In this document: positions 33,983 to 43,421 of the stretch, piece by piece
Numbering within the stretch: the first letter of the stretch is position 1
How the letters are laid out: the number at the start of each line of letters is the position of its first letter
Source: RH-AL1 sp050013235
Lineage (GTDB): Bacteria > Pseudomonadota > Alphaproteobacteria > Rhizobiales > Beijerinckiaceae
Direction: 5' to 3'
Assembly: GCA_050013235.1 (NCBI GenBank)
Contig: JBEKFQ010000001.1
Span: 186,001 to 250,000 of the forward strand
DNA: 64,000 nucleotides
Notes under the pieces: generated by a model
What the model saw: only the letters and a program-made list of their open reading frames with translations
Databases searched by the model: none
What the model was told of the DNA's origin: nothing
Position numbers and translations under genes: made by a program

Positions 33983-35527
33983 GTGAACCCACCTCCCCAG
34001 CTCTCTTTCCACGGTCCCTGCAATCTGCCATTGCCGTCTCTCGGTTCCCTTTTCAAGGGCCGCGAAACCCTTCTTAATTCGATTCACGAAGCTTTGACCG
34101 ACAAAACGCAGATCGTGGCTTTGACGGGAAGGGCTCTGCACGGACTGAGTGGCGTTGGAAAAACGCGGGCCGCAATTGAATATGCATGGCACTATAACGC
34201 CGACTATACAGCGATCCTCTTCTTGCGCGCAGGAACACCGGAGAGCCTCGCAACAAGCCTCGCGACGCTGGCCAATCCAAAAATTTTGGATCTCCCCGAA
34301 CAAGATGCGAAGCAGGATTACATCCGAGGTCATGCCGCTTTACGCTGGCTTGAGACCAATCCCGGTTGGCTCTTAATTCTTGACAATGTCGACAACCAAC
34401 GCGCTGCCGAGGCCATTCAGGATTTGCTCGCGCACCTGACAGGAGGACACATCGTCATTACCGGCCGCATCTCGAAATTTCCGGCTACAGTGACGAAACT
34501 CGACGTTGGCGCGCTCGAAGCCAGCGATTCAGCCGCCTTCCTTCTCGGATGCACAAATGGCCGTGAGTTCCAACCAGACGACAATGCTTTGGCGCGAGAG
34601 CTCGGCTCAGAACTCGGTGGCTTGGCCCTATCCCTAGAACAGGCTGCCGCTTACATCGCCGCCGAGCATATTTCCTTCAGCCGGTATCTGGACCTTTGGC
34701 GAGCAAAACGTGAGACCGTACTCGATTGGTTCGAAGACGGCGTCACGGGCTATAGCCTCAAGATCAGCATCGCCGCGACCTGGGCCACTTCCGTGGAGAA
34801 ATTGAGCGCACAGAGCCGGTGCCTGCTGGAGCGACTTTCCCTTTTTGCTCCCGAACCTGTACCAAAGACACTACTCGACTTTGCCATGCCTGGTGACGAC
34901 GCGAGCTACAATGCCCATTCGGCCCTGACGTCTCTATACGCCTATGCACTGGTTTCCGAAGTAAGGATCGAAACTAAAACCATGACGCAGCCCGGGTTTG
35001 CGGTACACCGGCTAATACAAAACTATACCCAGCGAAGCATGTCCGACGAACGTTGGGGTGAAGCTCTTGATAATGCTTTGCTATGGGTGAACGAAATGTT
35101 TTTCGGATGTCCCACGACCGAACGATATTGGCAGGTACTCGAACCCCTCATCGATCACGTGTTAATTCTCGCCAGTTGCGGCGAAGATGCAATGATCACG
35201 GAACCCACCGGACGCCTCTACAACTATGTTGGATCAATGTTTCAAGCCAAGGAGCGATATTCCGAAGCGGAACATGCGATGCGCTGTGCGCTAGCAATGG
35301 GCGAAGCGCACTATGGGAGAGACGATTCCAACGTTGCGATAGCGCTCAATAATTTGGCGGGAGTGCTCGAAATAATAGGCCAGACCAATGAAGCGACGTC
35401 ATTGTACCAGCGATCGCTGAAGATATTTGAGGCTAATTATGGGCCTGGATATTCCAGATCAATTTTGGTGCGCAAATATCTCGCGAGATTATTGGAAGAG
35501 CCCGCCTCGCCGCACGAACCGGGATGA
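33983..35527 (+). CDS. STAND-class NTPase (NB-ARC) with short C-terminal TPR region
   Basis: 514 residues from GTG. A nucleotide-binding switch domain starts almost at once (GSLFKGRETLLNSI), with Walker A GLSGVGKT (54-61), Walker B WLLILDNVD (129-137) and the GGLALSLEQAAAYI segment, where a Pro is usual in GLPLAL. A winged-helix-like region follows, then about two TPR units (RYSEAEHAMRCALAMGEAHYG, NEATSLYQRSLKIFEANYG). STAND proteins are usually switches with an effector and a sensor repeat array. Here no effector domain precedes the NTPase and the repeats are few. Base use is less G+C-rich than in smc, suggesting acquisition. A role in immunity or signalling is possible but unproved. Confidence 0.75.
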   Translation: MNPPPQLSFHGPCNLPLPSLGSLFKGRETLLNSIHEALTDKTQIVALTGRALHGLSGVGKTRAAIEYAWHYNADYTAILFLRAGTPESLATSLATLANPKILDLPEQDAKQDYIRGHAALRWLETNPGWLLILDNVDNQRAAEAIQDLLAHLTGGHIVITGRISKFPATVTKLDVGALEASDSAAFLLGCTNGREFQPDDNALARELGSELGGLALSLEQAAAYIAAEHISFSRYLDLWRAKRETVLDWFEDGVTGYSLKISIAATWATSVEKLSAQSRCLLERLSLFAPEPVPKTLLDFAMPGDDASYNAHSALTSLYAYALVSEVRIETKTMTQPGFAVHRLIQNYTQRSMSDERWGEALDNALLWVNEMFFGCPTTERYWQVLEPLIDHVLILASCGEDAMITEPTGRLYNYVGSMFQAKERYSEAEHAMRCALAMGEAHYGRDDSNVAIALNNLAGVLEIIGQTNEATSLYQRSLKIFEANYGPGYSRSILVRKYLARLLEEPASPHEPG

Positions 35528-35539
35528 TCTCGCGTGCCT

Positions 35540-35714
35540 CCTTCTCCCGCACGCGGGAGAAGGTGTCGCGGCGAAGCCGTGACGGATGAGGGCCTCACCG
35601 GAAGAACCGCCCGCCTCGCCGCCCGCACCTTGCACCCATCATCCCGGCTGCGGCGAGACCCTCATCCGATCCTTGCTGACGCAAGGACCGCCTTCTCCCA
35701 CACGTGGGAGAAGG
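35540..35714. repeat. Composite palindromic element with two CCTTCTCCC copies
   Basis: A 175-base element bounded by two perfect palindromes: CCTTCTCCCGC-AC-GCGGGAGAAGG (35540-35563) and CCTTCTCCCA-CACG-TGGGAGAAGG (35691-35714). Inside are GATGAGGGCCTCAC and ACCCTCATCCG in opposite orientation, so the whole is roughly symmetrical. This looks like a BIME-type mosaic. It separates the STAND gene from the convergent ntrC and could end transcription from both sides. Confidence 0.7.
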
Positions 35715-35719
35715 AAGGC

Positions 35720-37201
35720 TCACCTCGGCGAGCGCATCAGCCGGATGTCCAGATCCCGGATCTTCTTGCGCAGCGTGTTGCGGTTCAAGCCCAGAAGCTC
35801 GGCGGCCTTGATCTGGTTGCCGCGCGTGGCGCCGAGGGCGGCGGAGATCAACGGCTGTTCCAGTTCGCGCAGCACGCGGTGGTAAAGCCCCGGAGGCGGC
35901 AGGGAATCGCCATGGGCGGTGAAGAGCTTTGCGAGGTGGCGTTCGACCGCGACGGCGATCGGCGGCGTGGCTTCGCCGTCGCCGGGAACTTGGACGGCGG
36001 AGCCGTTCTTGGCCGCCGTGGGCGAGGGCTGGAAGGCGCCGGAATCGGCGGCCAATTCGGCATCGACCAGCGACTCCGAGATCGTCTCTTGCGGATAGAG
36101 CGCGGCTAGGCGGCGGACGAGATTCTCGAGCTCGCGGATATTGCCGGGCCAGCGGTGGCGCTTCATCCGCTCCAACGCGCCGGGCTCGAGCTGCTTTACC
36201 GGCAGCCCCTCGGCGGCGGCGATATTGAAGAAATGCTGCGCGAGATCGGCGACATCCTCAATCCGCTCGCGCAACGGCGGCAAGCGCAGCGGCACGACGT
36301 TGAGGCGGAAGAACAGATCCTCGCGGAACAGCCCCTGCCCGATCAGGATCCGCAAATCCTTGTTGGTGGCGGCGATGATCCGCACATTGGTCTTGATCGG
36401 CGTGCGCCCGCCCACGGTGGTATATTCGCCCTGCTGAAGCACGCGGAGCAGCCTCGTCTGCGCTTCCATCGGCATGTCGCCGATTTCGTCGAGAAACAGC
36501 GTGCCGCCCTCGGCCTGCTCGAAGCGCCCGGCCGAGCGCTGATTGGCGCCGGTAAAGGCGCCCTTCTCATGCCCGAACAGCTCGCTTTCGATGAGGTCGC
36601 GCGGGATCGCCGCCATGTTGATGGCGACGAAAGGCCCTTTCTTGCGCTTGCCGTAATCGTGCAGCGCGCGCGCCACGAGTTCCTTGCCGGTGCCGGATTC
36701 GCCGGTGATCATGACGGTGAGATCGGTTGCCATCAGACGGGCCAGCGAGCGATAGATCTCCTGCATGGCGGGCGAGCGGCCCACCAGCGGCATGTCGTCG
36801 AGTTCCTCCGGGAGCGACGTCTTCAGCCGGTTTTTCGGCTCTTCGAGGGCGCGGCCGACAATCGCCACCAATTCGCGCAGGTCGAAGGGTTTCGGCAGAT
36901 AATCGTAGGCTCCGCGCTCCGAAGCCTTGATCGCCGTCATGAACGTATTTTGCGCGCTCATGACGATGATCGGCAATTCCGGCCGGAGCTTTTTCATGCG
37001 CGGCAAAAGCTCGAAGGCGTTTTCGTCGGGCATGACCACGTCGGTGATCACGAGGTCGCCGTCGCCGGCTTTGACCCAACCCCATAACGTCGCCGCGGTC
37101 CCCGTGGTGCGCACGTCGTAGCCCGCCCGCGAAAGAGCCTGGCTGAGCACGGTTCGGATCGCGGCATCGTCGTCGGCTACGAGAATGTGTCCTGAGTTCA
37201 T
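35720..37201 (-). CDS. ntrC: Nitrogen regulation response regulator NtrC
   Basis: Sigma-54 activator for nitrogen-limitation genes. 493 residues: a receiver (about 5-120) with the acceptor Asp in LVITDVVMPDENAF, a AAA+ domain with Walker A GESGTGKE and the sigma-54 contact loop GAFTGA, and a Fis-type HTH at the end (GNQIKAAELLGLNRNTLRKKIRDLDI). It is last in the dusB-ntrB-ntrC operon, 30 bases after ntrB. This order is the standard alphaproteobacterial one. Confidence 0.96.
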   Translation of the reverse strand: MNSGHILVADDDAAIRTVLSQALSRAGYDVRTTGTAATLWGWVKAGDGDLVITDVVMPDENAFELLPRMKKLRPELPIIVMSAQNTFMTAIKASERGAYDYLPKPFDLRELVAIVGRALEEPKNRLKTSLPEELDDMPLVGRSPAMQEIYRSLARLMATDLTVMITGESGTGKELVARALHDYGKRKKGPFVAINMAAIPRDLIESELFGHEKGAFTGANQRSAGRFEQAEGGTLFLDEIGDMPMEAQTRLLRVLQQGEYTTVGGRTPIKTNVRIIAATNKDLRILIGQGLFREDLFFRLNVVPLRLPPLRERIEDVADLAQHFFNIAAAEGLPVKQLEPGALERMKRHRWPGNIRELENLVRRLAALYPQETISESLVDAELAADSGAFQPSPTAAKNGSAVQVPGDGEATPPIAVAVERHLAKLFTAHGDSLPPPGLYHRVLRELEQPLISAALGATRGNQIKAAELLGLNRNTLRKKIRDLDIRLMRSPR

Positions 37202-37231
37202 CGTCCGTTTTTCTCCGCCAGAGGCGGCTTC

Positions 37232-38413
37232 CTATCCGGCCAAATTGCCACGCCCATCGCGGGCCGCGAGCATTGGCATGAGAATCTTGAACGTTGTCCG
37301 CCCCGGATGCGAGTCGCACTCGACGATACCACCATGGTCGCCAACGATCTTGGAGATCAAAGCAAGTCCAAGGCCAGTTCCCGTCGGCTTGGTCGTCACG
37401 AAGGGATCGAACAATCGCGGGATGATGTCGTCGGCGACACCGGGGCCGTTATCCCGAACGGAAAATTCGAGCGGCAGGCTCACCGGCATGTCCGAGCCGT
37501 TGACTTTCAAGCGAAAACCCGGCCGGAACGAGGTTCGCATTTCAATTTCGCCATCCTGCCGCGTGGGGCCGATCGCCTCGGCGGCATTTTTAACCAAATT
37601 GAGAAAAACCTGAATGAGCTGATCGCGGCTGCCGAAAACGGGCGGCAGGGAGGGATCGTAGAACTCCTTGAAGCGGATGTGCCGGGCAAACCCCGCTTGC
37701 GAGACTTTCTTCACGTGATCGAGGACCGCGTGAATATTGACCTGATCATATTCCTCGGGAACGCCCTGGGAGAACGGTTTCATCCGGTCGACGAGCTTCA
37801 CGATCCGGTCGGTTTCATCGCAAATCAGGCGCGTCAACGTCCGGTCGCTATCGCTGACTTCGGCCTCGAGCAATTGCGCCGCGCCGCGAATGCCCGACAG
37901 CGGATTCTTGATTTCATGCGCCAGCATCGAGGCCATGGCCGAGACCGAGCGCGCCGCGCCGCGCTGGGCGTGCTGGCGGTCGAGCTTCTCGCCGATCGCG
38001 CGCTCGCGCAACATGACGACGACGGTCCGGCTTTGCGGCGTCAACAACGAGACGAACACGTCCACCTGGCGCTCGACCCCCTGGCGCGGCAAGCCCAGTT
38101 CGACCCGGTGTTCTTGAGTGGCGCTGCCGGTCTCGCGGACGTGGGCGATGGACGCCAAGAGCGAGGAATCCCGCGGGAGCAGGGACGCGAGCTTTTGCCG
38201 CCGCGGCGTCACGAGGCTCGTGTCGAAGAACACTTCGGCCGCGGAATTAGCCTTCCAAATGACGCCATCCTCGCGAATTGTCATAATCGGATGCGGCAAG
38301 GCATCGAGAACCTGAAGCGCATCGAGCCCGTCGACGGAAGAGGCTTTATCCACGCGCTTCGCCACATCGGCGGCCGGCAAGGGCTGAACTTTAGCGGACC
38401 GGCGCGCCGTCAT
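37232..38413 (-). CDS. ntrB: Nitrogen regulation sensor kinase NtrB
   Basis: Phosphorylates NtrC when the PII protein signals nitrogen shortage. 393 residues, soluble: a PAS domain (about 30-135, ALPHPIMTIREDGVIWKANSAAEVFF), phospho-acceptor His in LAHEIKNPLSGIRGAAQLLE, N box FLNLVKNAAEAI and G boxes RDNGPGVADD and GTGLGLALISKIV. Its start overlaps the end of dusB by 4 bases. No membrane segment, as expected for NtrB. Confidence 0.95.
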   Translation of the reverse strand: MTARRSAKVQPLPAADVAKRVDKASSVDGLDALQVLDALPHPIMTIREDGVIWKANSAAEVFFDTSLVTPRRQKLASLLPRDSSLLASIAHVRETGSATQEHRVELGLPRQGVERQVDVFVSLLTPQSRTVVVMLRERAIGEKLDRQHAQRGAARSVSAMASMLAHEIKNPLSGIRGAAQLLEAEVSDSDRTLTRLICDETDRIVKLVDRMKPFSQGVPEEYDQVNIHAVLDHVKKVSQAGFARHIRFKEFYDPSLPPVFGSRDQLIQVFLNLVKNAAEAIGPTRQDGEIEMRTSFRPGFRLKVNGSDMPVSLPLEFSVRDNGPGVADDIIPRLFDPFVTTKPTGTGLGLALISKIVGDHGGIVECDSHPGRTTFKILMPMLAARDGRGNLAG

Positions 38414-39447
38414 GCGGCCTTCTCCAAATTAGAGGAAACGTCGAAGCCGTCGAAAAGACCGGCGAGCAGCGGCCGGACTGTGGCGGGATCGCCGCTGGTG
38501 AGAAGCGTCCGCACCGCGTTCGAGGCGGGATCCGCGCCGGCATGGTGCGCATAAGCCGCGAGGTGCTTACGCGCATGGCGCACGCCCTTATCCCGGCCAT
38601 AGAGTGAAAGCAGGAGATCGTAATGCTCGAGCGCCGCTTCTTGGCGTGCGCTCGCGGAGAGCGGGGCGCGGCGCGTGCCCGTGGCCAAGGCGTAGGCAAT
38701 GTCCCCCACGAGCCAAGGCTGGCCCAGCGCGGCCCGGCCGATCATGACGGCATCGGCGCCGGAACGCTCCAACATCGCCACGGCATCCTCGACACTCCGG
38801 CAATCGCCATTGGCGATCACGGGGATCGAAACCCCGTCCTTGACGGCTTTGATCGCCGCCCAGTTCGCTTGGCCCTTGTAGAATTGGCAGCGTGTCCGGC
38901 CATGGACAGTAACCATCGCCACGCCCTCCGCCTCGGCCCGGAGCGCCAGTTCGGGCGCATTAAGCGAGGCCTCGTCCCAGCCCAACCGCATCTTGACGGT
39001 GACGGGGATCGAAACGGCGCCCACCGTGGCCTTGATCAGGGCAACGGCATGGTCGAGATCGCGCATCAACGCCGAACCCGCCAAGCCGCCAACCACCTTT
39101 TTCGCGGGACATCCCATATTGATATCGACGATATCGGCGCCTTGATCTTGGGCTAGCCGGGCGGCATCGGCCAGCCCTACGAGATCGCGGCCCGCGATCT
39201 GCACGACATGGCAGGCAATCCCCTCGCCGCTCGCTTTCACGGCACTGGCCGCATCCCCTGCCGTGTAAAAATCGCTATCCACCATTTCGGAGACGGTGAG
39301 AGAGGCGCCAAACCGCTGGGCCAGCCGGCGCATGCCCAAATCCGTGACACCCGACATCGGCGCGAGAACAGCTTGGCCGAACGGGATTCGGGAACCCGTC
39401 ACAAGAGGCGGGACATGGTTGCCTAAATCATGAGCAAAATGCAGCAT
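38410..39447 (-). CDS. dusB: tRNA-dihydrouridine synthase DusB (NifR3)
   Basis: FMN-dependent reduction of uridines in tRNA. 345 residues from MLHFAHDLG at 39447; the upstream in-frame stretch has no family similarity. Motifs: VLAPMSGVTDLGMRRLA, the active cysteine in INMGCPAKKV, and the FMN-phosphate region (VIANGDCRSVEDA, GADAVMIGRAALGQPWL). It leads the ntrB-ntrC operon, which is why the family was first called NifR3. It is divergent from ispDF. Confidence 0.94.
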   Translation of the reverse strand: MLHFAHDLGNHVPPLVTGSRIPFGQAVLAPMSGVTDLGMRRLAQRFGASLTVSEMVDSDFYTAGDAASAVKASGEGIACHVVQIAGRDLVGLADAARLAQDQGADIVDINMGCPAKKVVGGLAGSALMRDLDHAVALIKATVGAVSIPVTVKMRLGWDEASLNAPELALRAEAEGVAMVTVHGRTRCQFYKGQANWAAIKAVKDGVSIPVIANGDCRSVEDAVAMLERSGADAVMIGRAALGQPWLVGDIAYALATGTRRAPLSASARQEAALEHYDLLLSLYGRDKGVRHARKHLAAYAHHAGADPASNAVRTLLTSGDPATVRPLLAGLFDGFDVSSNLEKAA

Positions 39448-39614
39448 GCCCAGATTGTAATCAATTTGTGCGGCGCGGCAAGTGGCTCCTTGCGAAAATA
39501 AGTGGCCTTTCATTTTTGGAACAAACAACGAAGCAAAATGCTCATCCGCGATTTGACCTTCCCTTGGAAACGCCGGAAAAGACGCGGATCATTCATCCGG
39601 GATGCCCGCTGGCC

Positions 39615-40820
39615 ATGACGCAACCTCACTCCACGGTCATTCTCGTGGTCGCCGCCGGGCGCGGCTCGCGCGTCGGCACGGCGATCCCGAAGCAATATCT
39701 CGCCTTGGCCGGCAAGCCGCTGCTGACCCACACGTTGCGCGCGCTGTTGGACGCCAGCGGCACCGCGCGGGTGCTGACCGTCATCCATCGCGACGATGCC
39801 GATCTCTATGCGGCCAGTCTCGAAGCTCTCGGAGAGGAGGGCCGCGAACGCCTGCTCCCGCCGGTTCCTGGCGGCGCCACCCGGCAGGAAAGCGTGCACG
39901 CTGGTCTTTCGGCCCTTGCCGGCATGCCTGACGCGCCGGACCTCGTTTTGATCCACGACGGCGCCCGGCCGTTCGCCACGCCGGGATTGATCGCCCGCGC
40001 GGAAGCGGCGGCTCTGCGCCACGGCGCCGCCGTGCCCGGCCTTACCGTCACCGACACGATCAAGACCGTGGACGAGAGCGGCAAGATTGCGGGAACGCCG
40101 CCCCGCGATTCGCTCCGCGCGGTCCAGACCCCGCAGGCCTTCCGTTTCGATCTCATCCACGCCGCCCACCTTGCGGCGGAGGCCGCGGGCGCCCATGGCT
40201 TGACGGATGACGCGGCAATCGCTGAATGGGCTGGCCATTCCGTCCATATTTTCGAAGGAGATGCCGGCAATATGAAAGTCACGACGAAACAAGACGTCGC
40301 CGCCGCCGAAGCCCGGTTGATCCAAGACTGTCCCGATATCCGCACCGGCCAGGGCTACGATGTCCATGCGTTCGGGCCGGGCGACCATGTCTGGCTCGGC
40401 GGTCTCAAGGTGCCGCATACCAAGAGCCTCGTCGGCCATTCCGATGCCGACGTCTTGAGCCATGCGATCACCGATGCCCTGTTCGGCGCGCTTGGCGATG
40501 GCGATATCGGCAGCCATTTCCCGCCCTCCGACCCGCAATGGAAGGGCGCCGATTCCAATATTTTCCTGGCCTACGCGGCCGAGGCCGTGCGCAAGCGCGG
40601 CGGCATGATCGCCCATATCGACGCCACCGTGGTTTGCGAGACGCCGAAAGTCGGACCGCATCGCGAGGCGATCCGCGCGCGCATCGCGGAGGTCACGGGC
40701 ATCCCGCTCGGCCGGGTCGCGGTCAAGGCCACGACATCCGAGCGTCTCGGCTTCACCGGCCGCGAGGAAGGAATCGCGGCCCTCGCGATCGCAACCGTAA
40801 GGCTGCCGCTGCCATGTTGA
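39615..40820 (+). CDS. ispDF: Bifunctional IspD/IspF of the MEP pathway
   Basis: A fused enzyme: IspD (CDP-ME synthesis from MEP and CTP) and IspF (cyclodiphosphate formation). 401 residues. The IspD half (about 1-235) has VVAAGRGSRVG near the start and LIHDGARPFATP in the middle. The IspF half (about 240-400) starts RTGQGYDVHAFGPGDHVWLGG with the metal-binding Asp and His, and contains HSDADVLSHAITDALFGALGDGDIG. The fusion is common in alphaproteobacteria. The start at 39615 (MTQPHSTVILV) is preferred over an in-frame upstream extension. It overlaps cinA by 7 bases. Confidence 0.96.
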   Translation: MTQPHSTVILVVAAGRGSRVGTAIPKQYLALAGKPLLTHTLRALLDASGTARVLTVIHRDDADLYAASLEALGEEGRERLLPPVPGGATRQESVHAGLSALAGMPDAPDLVLIHDGARPFATPGLIARAEAAALRHGAAVPGLTVTDTIKTVDESGKIAGTPPRDSLRAVQTPQAFRFDLIHAAHLAAEAAGAHGLTDDAAIAEWAGHSVHIFEGDAGNMKVTTKQDVAAAEARLIQDCPDIRTGQGYDVHAFGPGDHVWLGGLKVPHTKSLVGHSDADVLSHAITDALFGALGDGDIGSHFPPSDPQWKGADSNIFLAYAAEAVRKRGGMIAHIDATVVCETPKVGPHREAIRARIAEVTGIPLGRVAVKATTSERLGFTGREEGIAALAIATVRLPLPC

Positions 40821-41305
40821 CGGGAGCCGGCATCACCGAGGCGGAAGCGCTTCTGGCGCTCTACCGCAAGCATCGCCTCACCTTCGCCACGGCGGAATCC
40901 TGCACGGGTGGGCTTGTGGCGGCTCTGATTACGGCAATCCCCGGCTCCAGCGCTGTCTTCGACCGCGGCTTCGTGACTTATTCCAACGCATCCAAGACGG
41001 AATGTCTCGGTGTGCCCGGAGACATGATCGAGCATTTTGGCGCTGTCTCGGCCGAAGTCGCCTGCGCCATGGCCATCGGAACGCTCGATCATTCGTCCGC
41101 CGATGTCGCGGTTTCCATCACCGGCATCGCCGGTCCCGACGGCGCCACGGCCGAAAAGCCCATCGGCCTCGTCCATTTCGCCTGCGTGCGGCGGGGAAGG
41201 CCCCCCGTCGCCGCCGAGCGCCGCTTCGGACCGCTCAGCCGCTCGCAAATCAGGACGGCGGCGGTGTTTCAGGCGTTCAAGATGCTGACCGAGGCGGCGG
41301 TTTGA
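40814..41305 (+). CDS. CinA C-terminal-domain protein (nicotinamide-nucleotide amidase, PncC-like)
   Basis: 163 residues comprising only the CinA C-terminal domain. The family removes the amide from NMN in pyridine-nucleotide recycling. Motifs are TFATAESCTGGLVAALIT with the nucleophilic Ser/Thr region, DRGFVTYSNASKTECLGV and VSITGIAGPDGATAEKPIGLVH. The ATG at 40814 lies inside the end of ispDF, so translation is likely coupled. The ispDF-cinA pairing is conserved in this order. Confidence 0.92.
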   Translation: MLTGAGITEAEALLALYRKHRLTFATAESCTGGLVAALITAIPGSSAVFDRGFVTYSNASKTECLGVPGDMIEHFGAVSAEVACAMAIGTLDHSSADVAVSITGIAGPDGATAEKPIGLVHFACVRRGRPPVAAERRFGPLSRSQIRTAAVFQAFKMLTEAAV

Positions 41306-41450
41306 AACATTCCGGCGGACAGGCATTTATTTCGCTAGAACCTTGATTGGCCCTGGCATGGCTCGCATACGACCCCGGGTTACTTCATAAACACCCCGGG
41401 AATGAGCGAGACGGATCTCGCTCACGCCGGTGCATTCAGGGAGTTGTCGC

Positions 41451-42905
41451 ATGACGGATCACGGACTGATGTCACGAAAATCCGTAGACGACATCATCAG
41501 AAGCTCGGAAGAACATACCCACAAACTCGCCAAGACGCTCGGTCCGTACAGCATCACCGCGATGGGTATTGGTGCTATTATCGGCGCGGGCATTTTCGTT
41601 TTGACCGGAACGGCCGCCGCGCAATATGCCGGGCCGGCCGTCATGCTTTCCTTTGTTCTCGGCGGCGTCGCCTGCGCGTTCGTCGGCCTTTGCTATGCCG
41701 AACTCGCGGCGATGCTGCCGGTCAGCGGCAGCACCTACAGCTATACTTACGCGACCATGGGCGAAATATTCGCCTGGATCATCGGCTGGGATTTGATCCT
41801 GGAATATGCGATGGGGGCGGCGACGGTGGCGGTGGGCTGGTCCGGCTACGCCGTCAGCATTCTCCGCTCGGTTGGCATCGTCATCCCGGCCGCCCTGACC
41901 GCCGCGCCGGGAACGGTTGCCGCGCTGCCCGATGGCGGCATGGTCCATGGGATCGCCAATCTGCCGGCCGCCTTCATCATCGCCGTTCTGACGGCGATGC
42001 TCGTCGCCGGCACCAAGGAATCGGCCCGGCTGAACAATACCATGGTGGTGCTCAAGCTCGCCGTGGTCGCCTCCTTCATCGTCGTGGGCGCCTTCTATAT
42101 CCATACCGCGAACTGGCACCCGTTCATTCCCCCCAATACCGGCGTGACCGGCCATTTCGGCCTGAGCGGCATTCTGCGCGGCTCGGCCGTGGTGTTTTTT
42201 GCCTTCATCGGCTTCGACGCCGTGTCCACGGCCGCGCAGGAAGCGCGCGACCCGCAACGCGACATGCCGATTGGTATTTTGGGCTCGCTGGCCATCAGCA
42301 CCCTGCTCTATATCGCCGTGGCGGCTGTGTTGACGGGGCTTGTCCCTTACGGCCAGCTCAATGTGCCCGACCCCATCGCCAAAGGCGTGGATGTGACCGG
42401 CCTCGCGTGGTTTTCCTTCCTCATCAAGATCGGAGCGCTTGCCGGTCTCACCACGGTGATCTTGGTCTTGCTCTATGGCCAGAGCCGAATCCTCTTCACC
42501 ATGTCGCAGGATGGGCTGTTACCGCGGCTTTTCGCGACAACCCATCCAAGGTTGCAAACCCCTTATCTCAGCCAGATCCTCACCGGTGTCGCCGTCGCCG
42601 CCGTTGCGGCCTTCACGCCCATCGACGTTCTGAGCGAGATGGTCAGCATCGGCACGCTGTTCGCCTTCATTCTCGTTTGCGGAGCGGTCATCATGTTGCG
42701 CCGCAGCGATGCCGAGGCCTTACGGCCCTTTCGCGCCCCTGGCGTTCCGGTCGTGCCGGTATGCGGCATTTTCTTCTGCCTGCTGTTGATGAGCGCTCTG
42801 CCGGGGATCACGTGGCTGCGTCTGATCGTCTGGCTCGCCGTGGGCCTCGCGATCTACTTTCTGTACGGCTATCGCAGGTCCGTCCTGCGGCATCGCGTGC
42901 AGTAG
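41451..42905 (+). CDS. APC-family amino-acid permease
   Basis: 484 residues with about 12 hydrophobic segments in the inner membrane. The first segment has the APC fingerprint (TAMGIGAIIGAGIFVLTGTAAAQYAGPAV). It resembles the cationic amino-acid transporter/YfnA group, with FFAFIGFDAVSTAAQEARDPQRDMPIGI in the middle. The ATG at 41451 has GGAG at 7 bases. The substrate is not certain. It sits between cinA and the RatA-like gene, two neighbours that are otherwise near each other in relatives, so it may be an insertion. Two copies of ACCCCGGG (41372, 41393) lie upstream. Confidence 0.88.
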   Translation: MTDHGLMSRKSVDDIIRSSEEHTHKLAKTLGPYSITAMGIGAIIGAGIFVLTGTAAAQYAGPAVMLSFVLGGVACAFVGLCYAELAAMLPVSGSTYSYTYATMGEIFAWIIGWDLILEYAMGAATVAVGWSGYAVSILRSVGIVIPAALTAAPGTVAALPDGGMVHGIANLPAAFIIAVLTAMLVAGTKESARLNNTMVVLKLAVVASFIVVGAFYIHTANWHPFIPPNTGVTGHFGLSGILRGSAVVFFAFIGFDAVSTAAQEARDPQRDMPIGILGSLAISTLLYIAVAAVLTGLVPYGQLNVPDPIAKGVDVTGLAWFSFLIKIGALAGLTTVILVLLYGQSRILFTMSQDGLLPRLFATTHPRLQTPYLSQILTGVAVAAVAAFTPIDVLSEMVSIGTLFAFILVCGAVIMLRRSDAEALRPFRAPGVPVVPVCGIFFCLLLMSALPGITWLRLIVWLAVGLAIYFLYGYRRSVLRHRVQ

Positions 42906-42906
42906 C

Positions 42907-43359
42907 TCACGGCCGCCCGTAAACCTCATCCGCCCGCTGCTCGAACGCGTCGGCAAAGCGCCGGAACGCCACGTCGAACATGCCGCCCATGAGCACGCTC
43001 AGCATGCGGTTCTTGAACTCGTAATCGATGTGGAAATCGACATGGCAAGACGTTTCGCCGGCCTCGCGGAAGCGCCAGGTATTTTCGAGATGTTTGAATG
43101 GCCCGTCGATATAATTGACCAGGATTTTCAGCAAAGGCCTGTCGCAAACGACTTTCGTCGTGAAGGTCTCGCGAATGGCCTTGTAGCCGACCTGCATATT
43201 CGCCACGAGCGTCTCCCGCTCGCCCTCCGTACCGCGGCGGATCACCCGAAGAGCCCGGCATAGAGGCAAGAATTTCGGATATTCCTCGACATCCGCGACG
43301 AGGGCAAACATTTGCGCGGCCGAATGCTGGACGCAGTGTGACGTCTCGAAACTAGGCAT
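42907..43359 (-). CDS. RatA/COQ10-like START-domain protein
   Basis: 150 residues starting MPSFETSHCVQHSAAQMFALVADVE. A SRPBCC/START fold with the family segments YPKFLPLCRALRV, VNYIDGPFKHLENTWRF and DFHIDYEFKNRMLSVLMGGMFDVAFRRFADAF. In bacteria the family is annotated as ubiquinone-binding (COQ10) or RatA ribosome-association factor. The ubiquinone role fits the neighbourhood of respiratory and lipoate genes. It follows lipA by about 60 bases on the same strand. Confidence 0.88.
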   Translation of the reverse strand: MPSFETSHCVQHSAAQMFALVADVEEYPKFLPLCRALRVIRRGTEGERETLVANMQVGYKAIRETFTTKVVCDRPLLKILVNYIDGPFKHLENTWRFREAGETSCHVDFHIDYEFKNRMLSVLMGGMFDVAFRRFADAFEQRADEVYGRP

Positions 43360-43421
43360 TGCGCCTCTTAGCGCAGGCAAGAGCGGGTGTAAAAGCGCAA
43401 CGTGCTTCATGTCCCCTGGTT

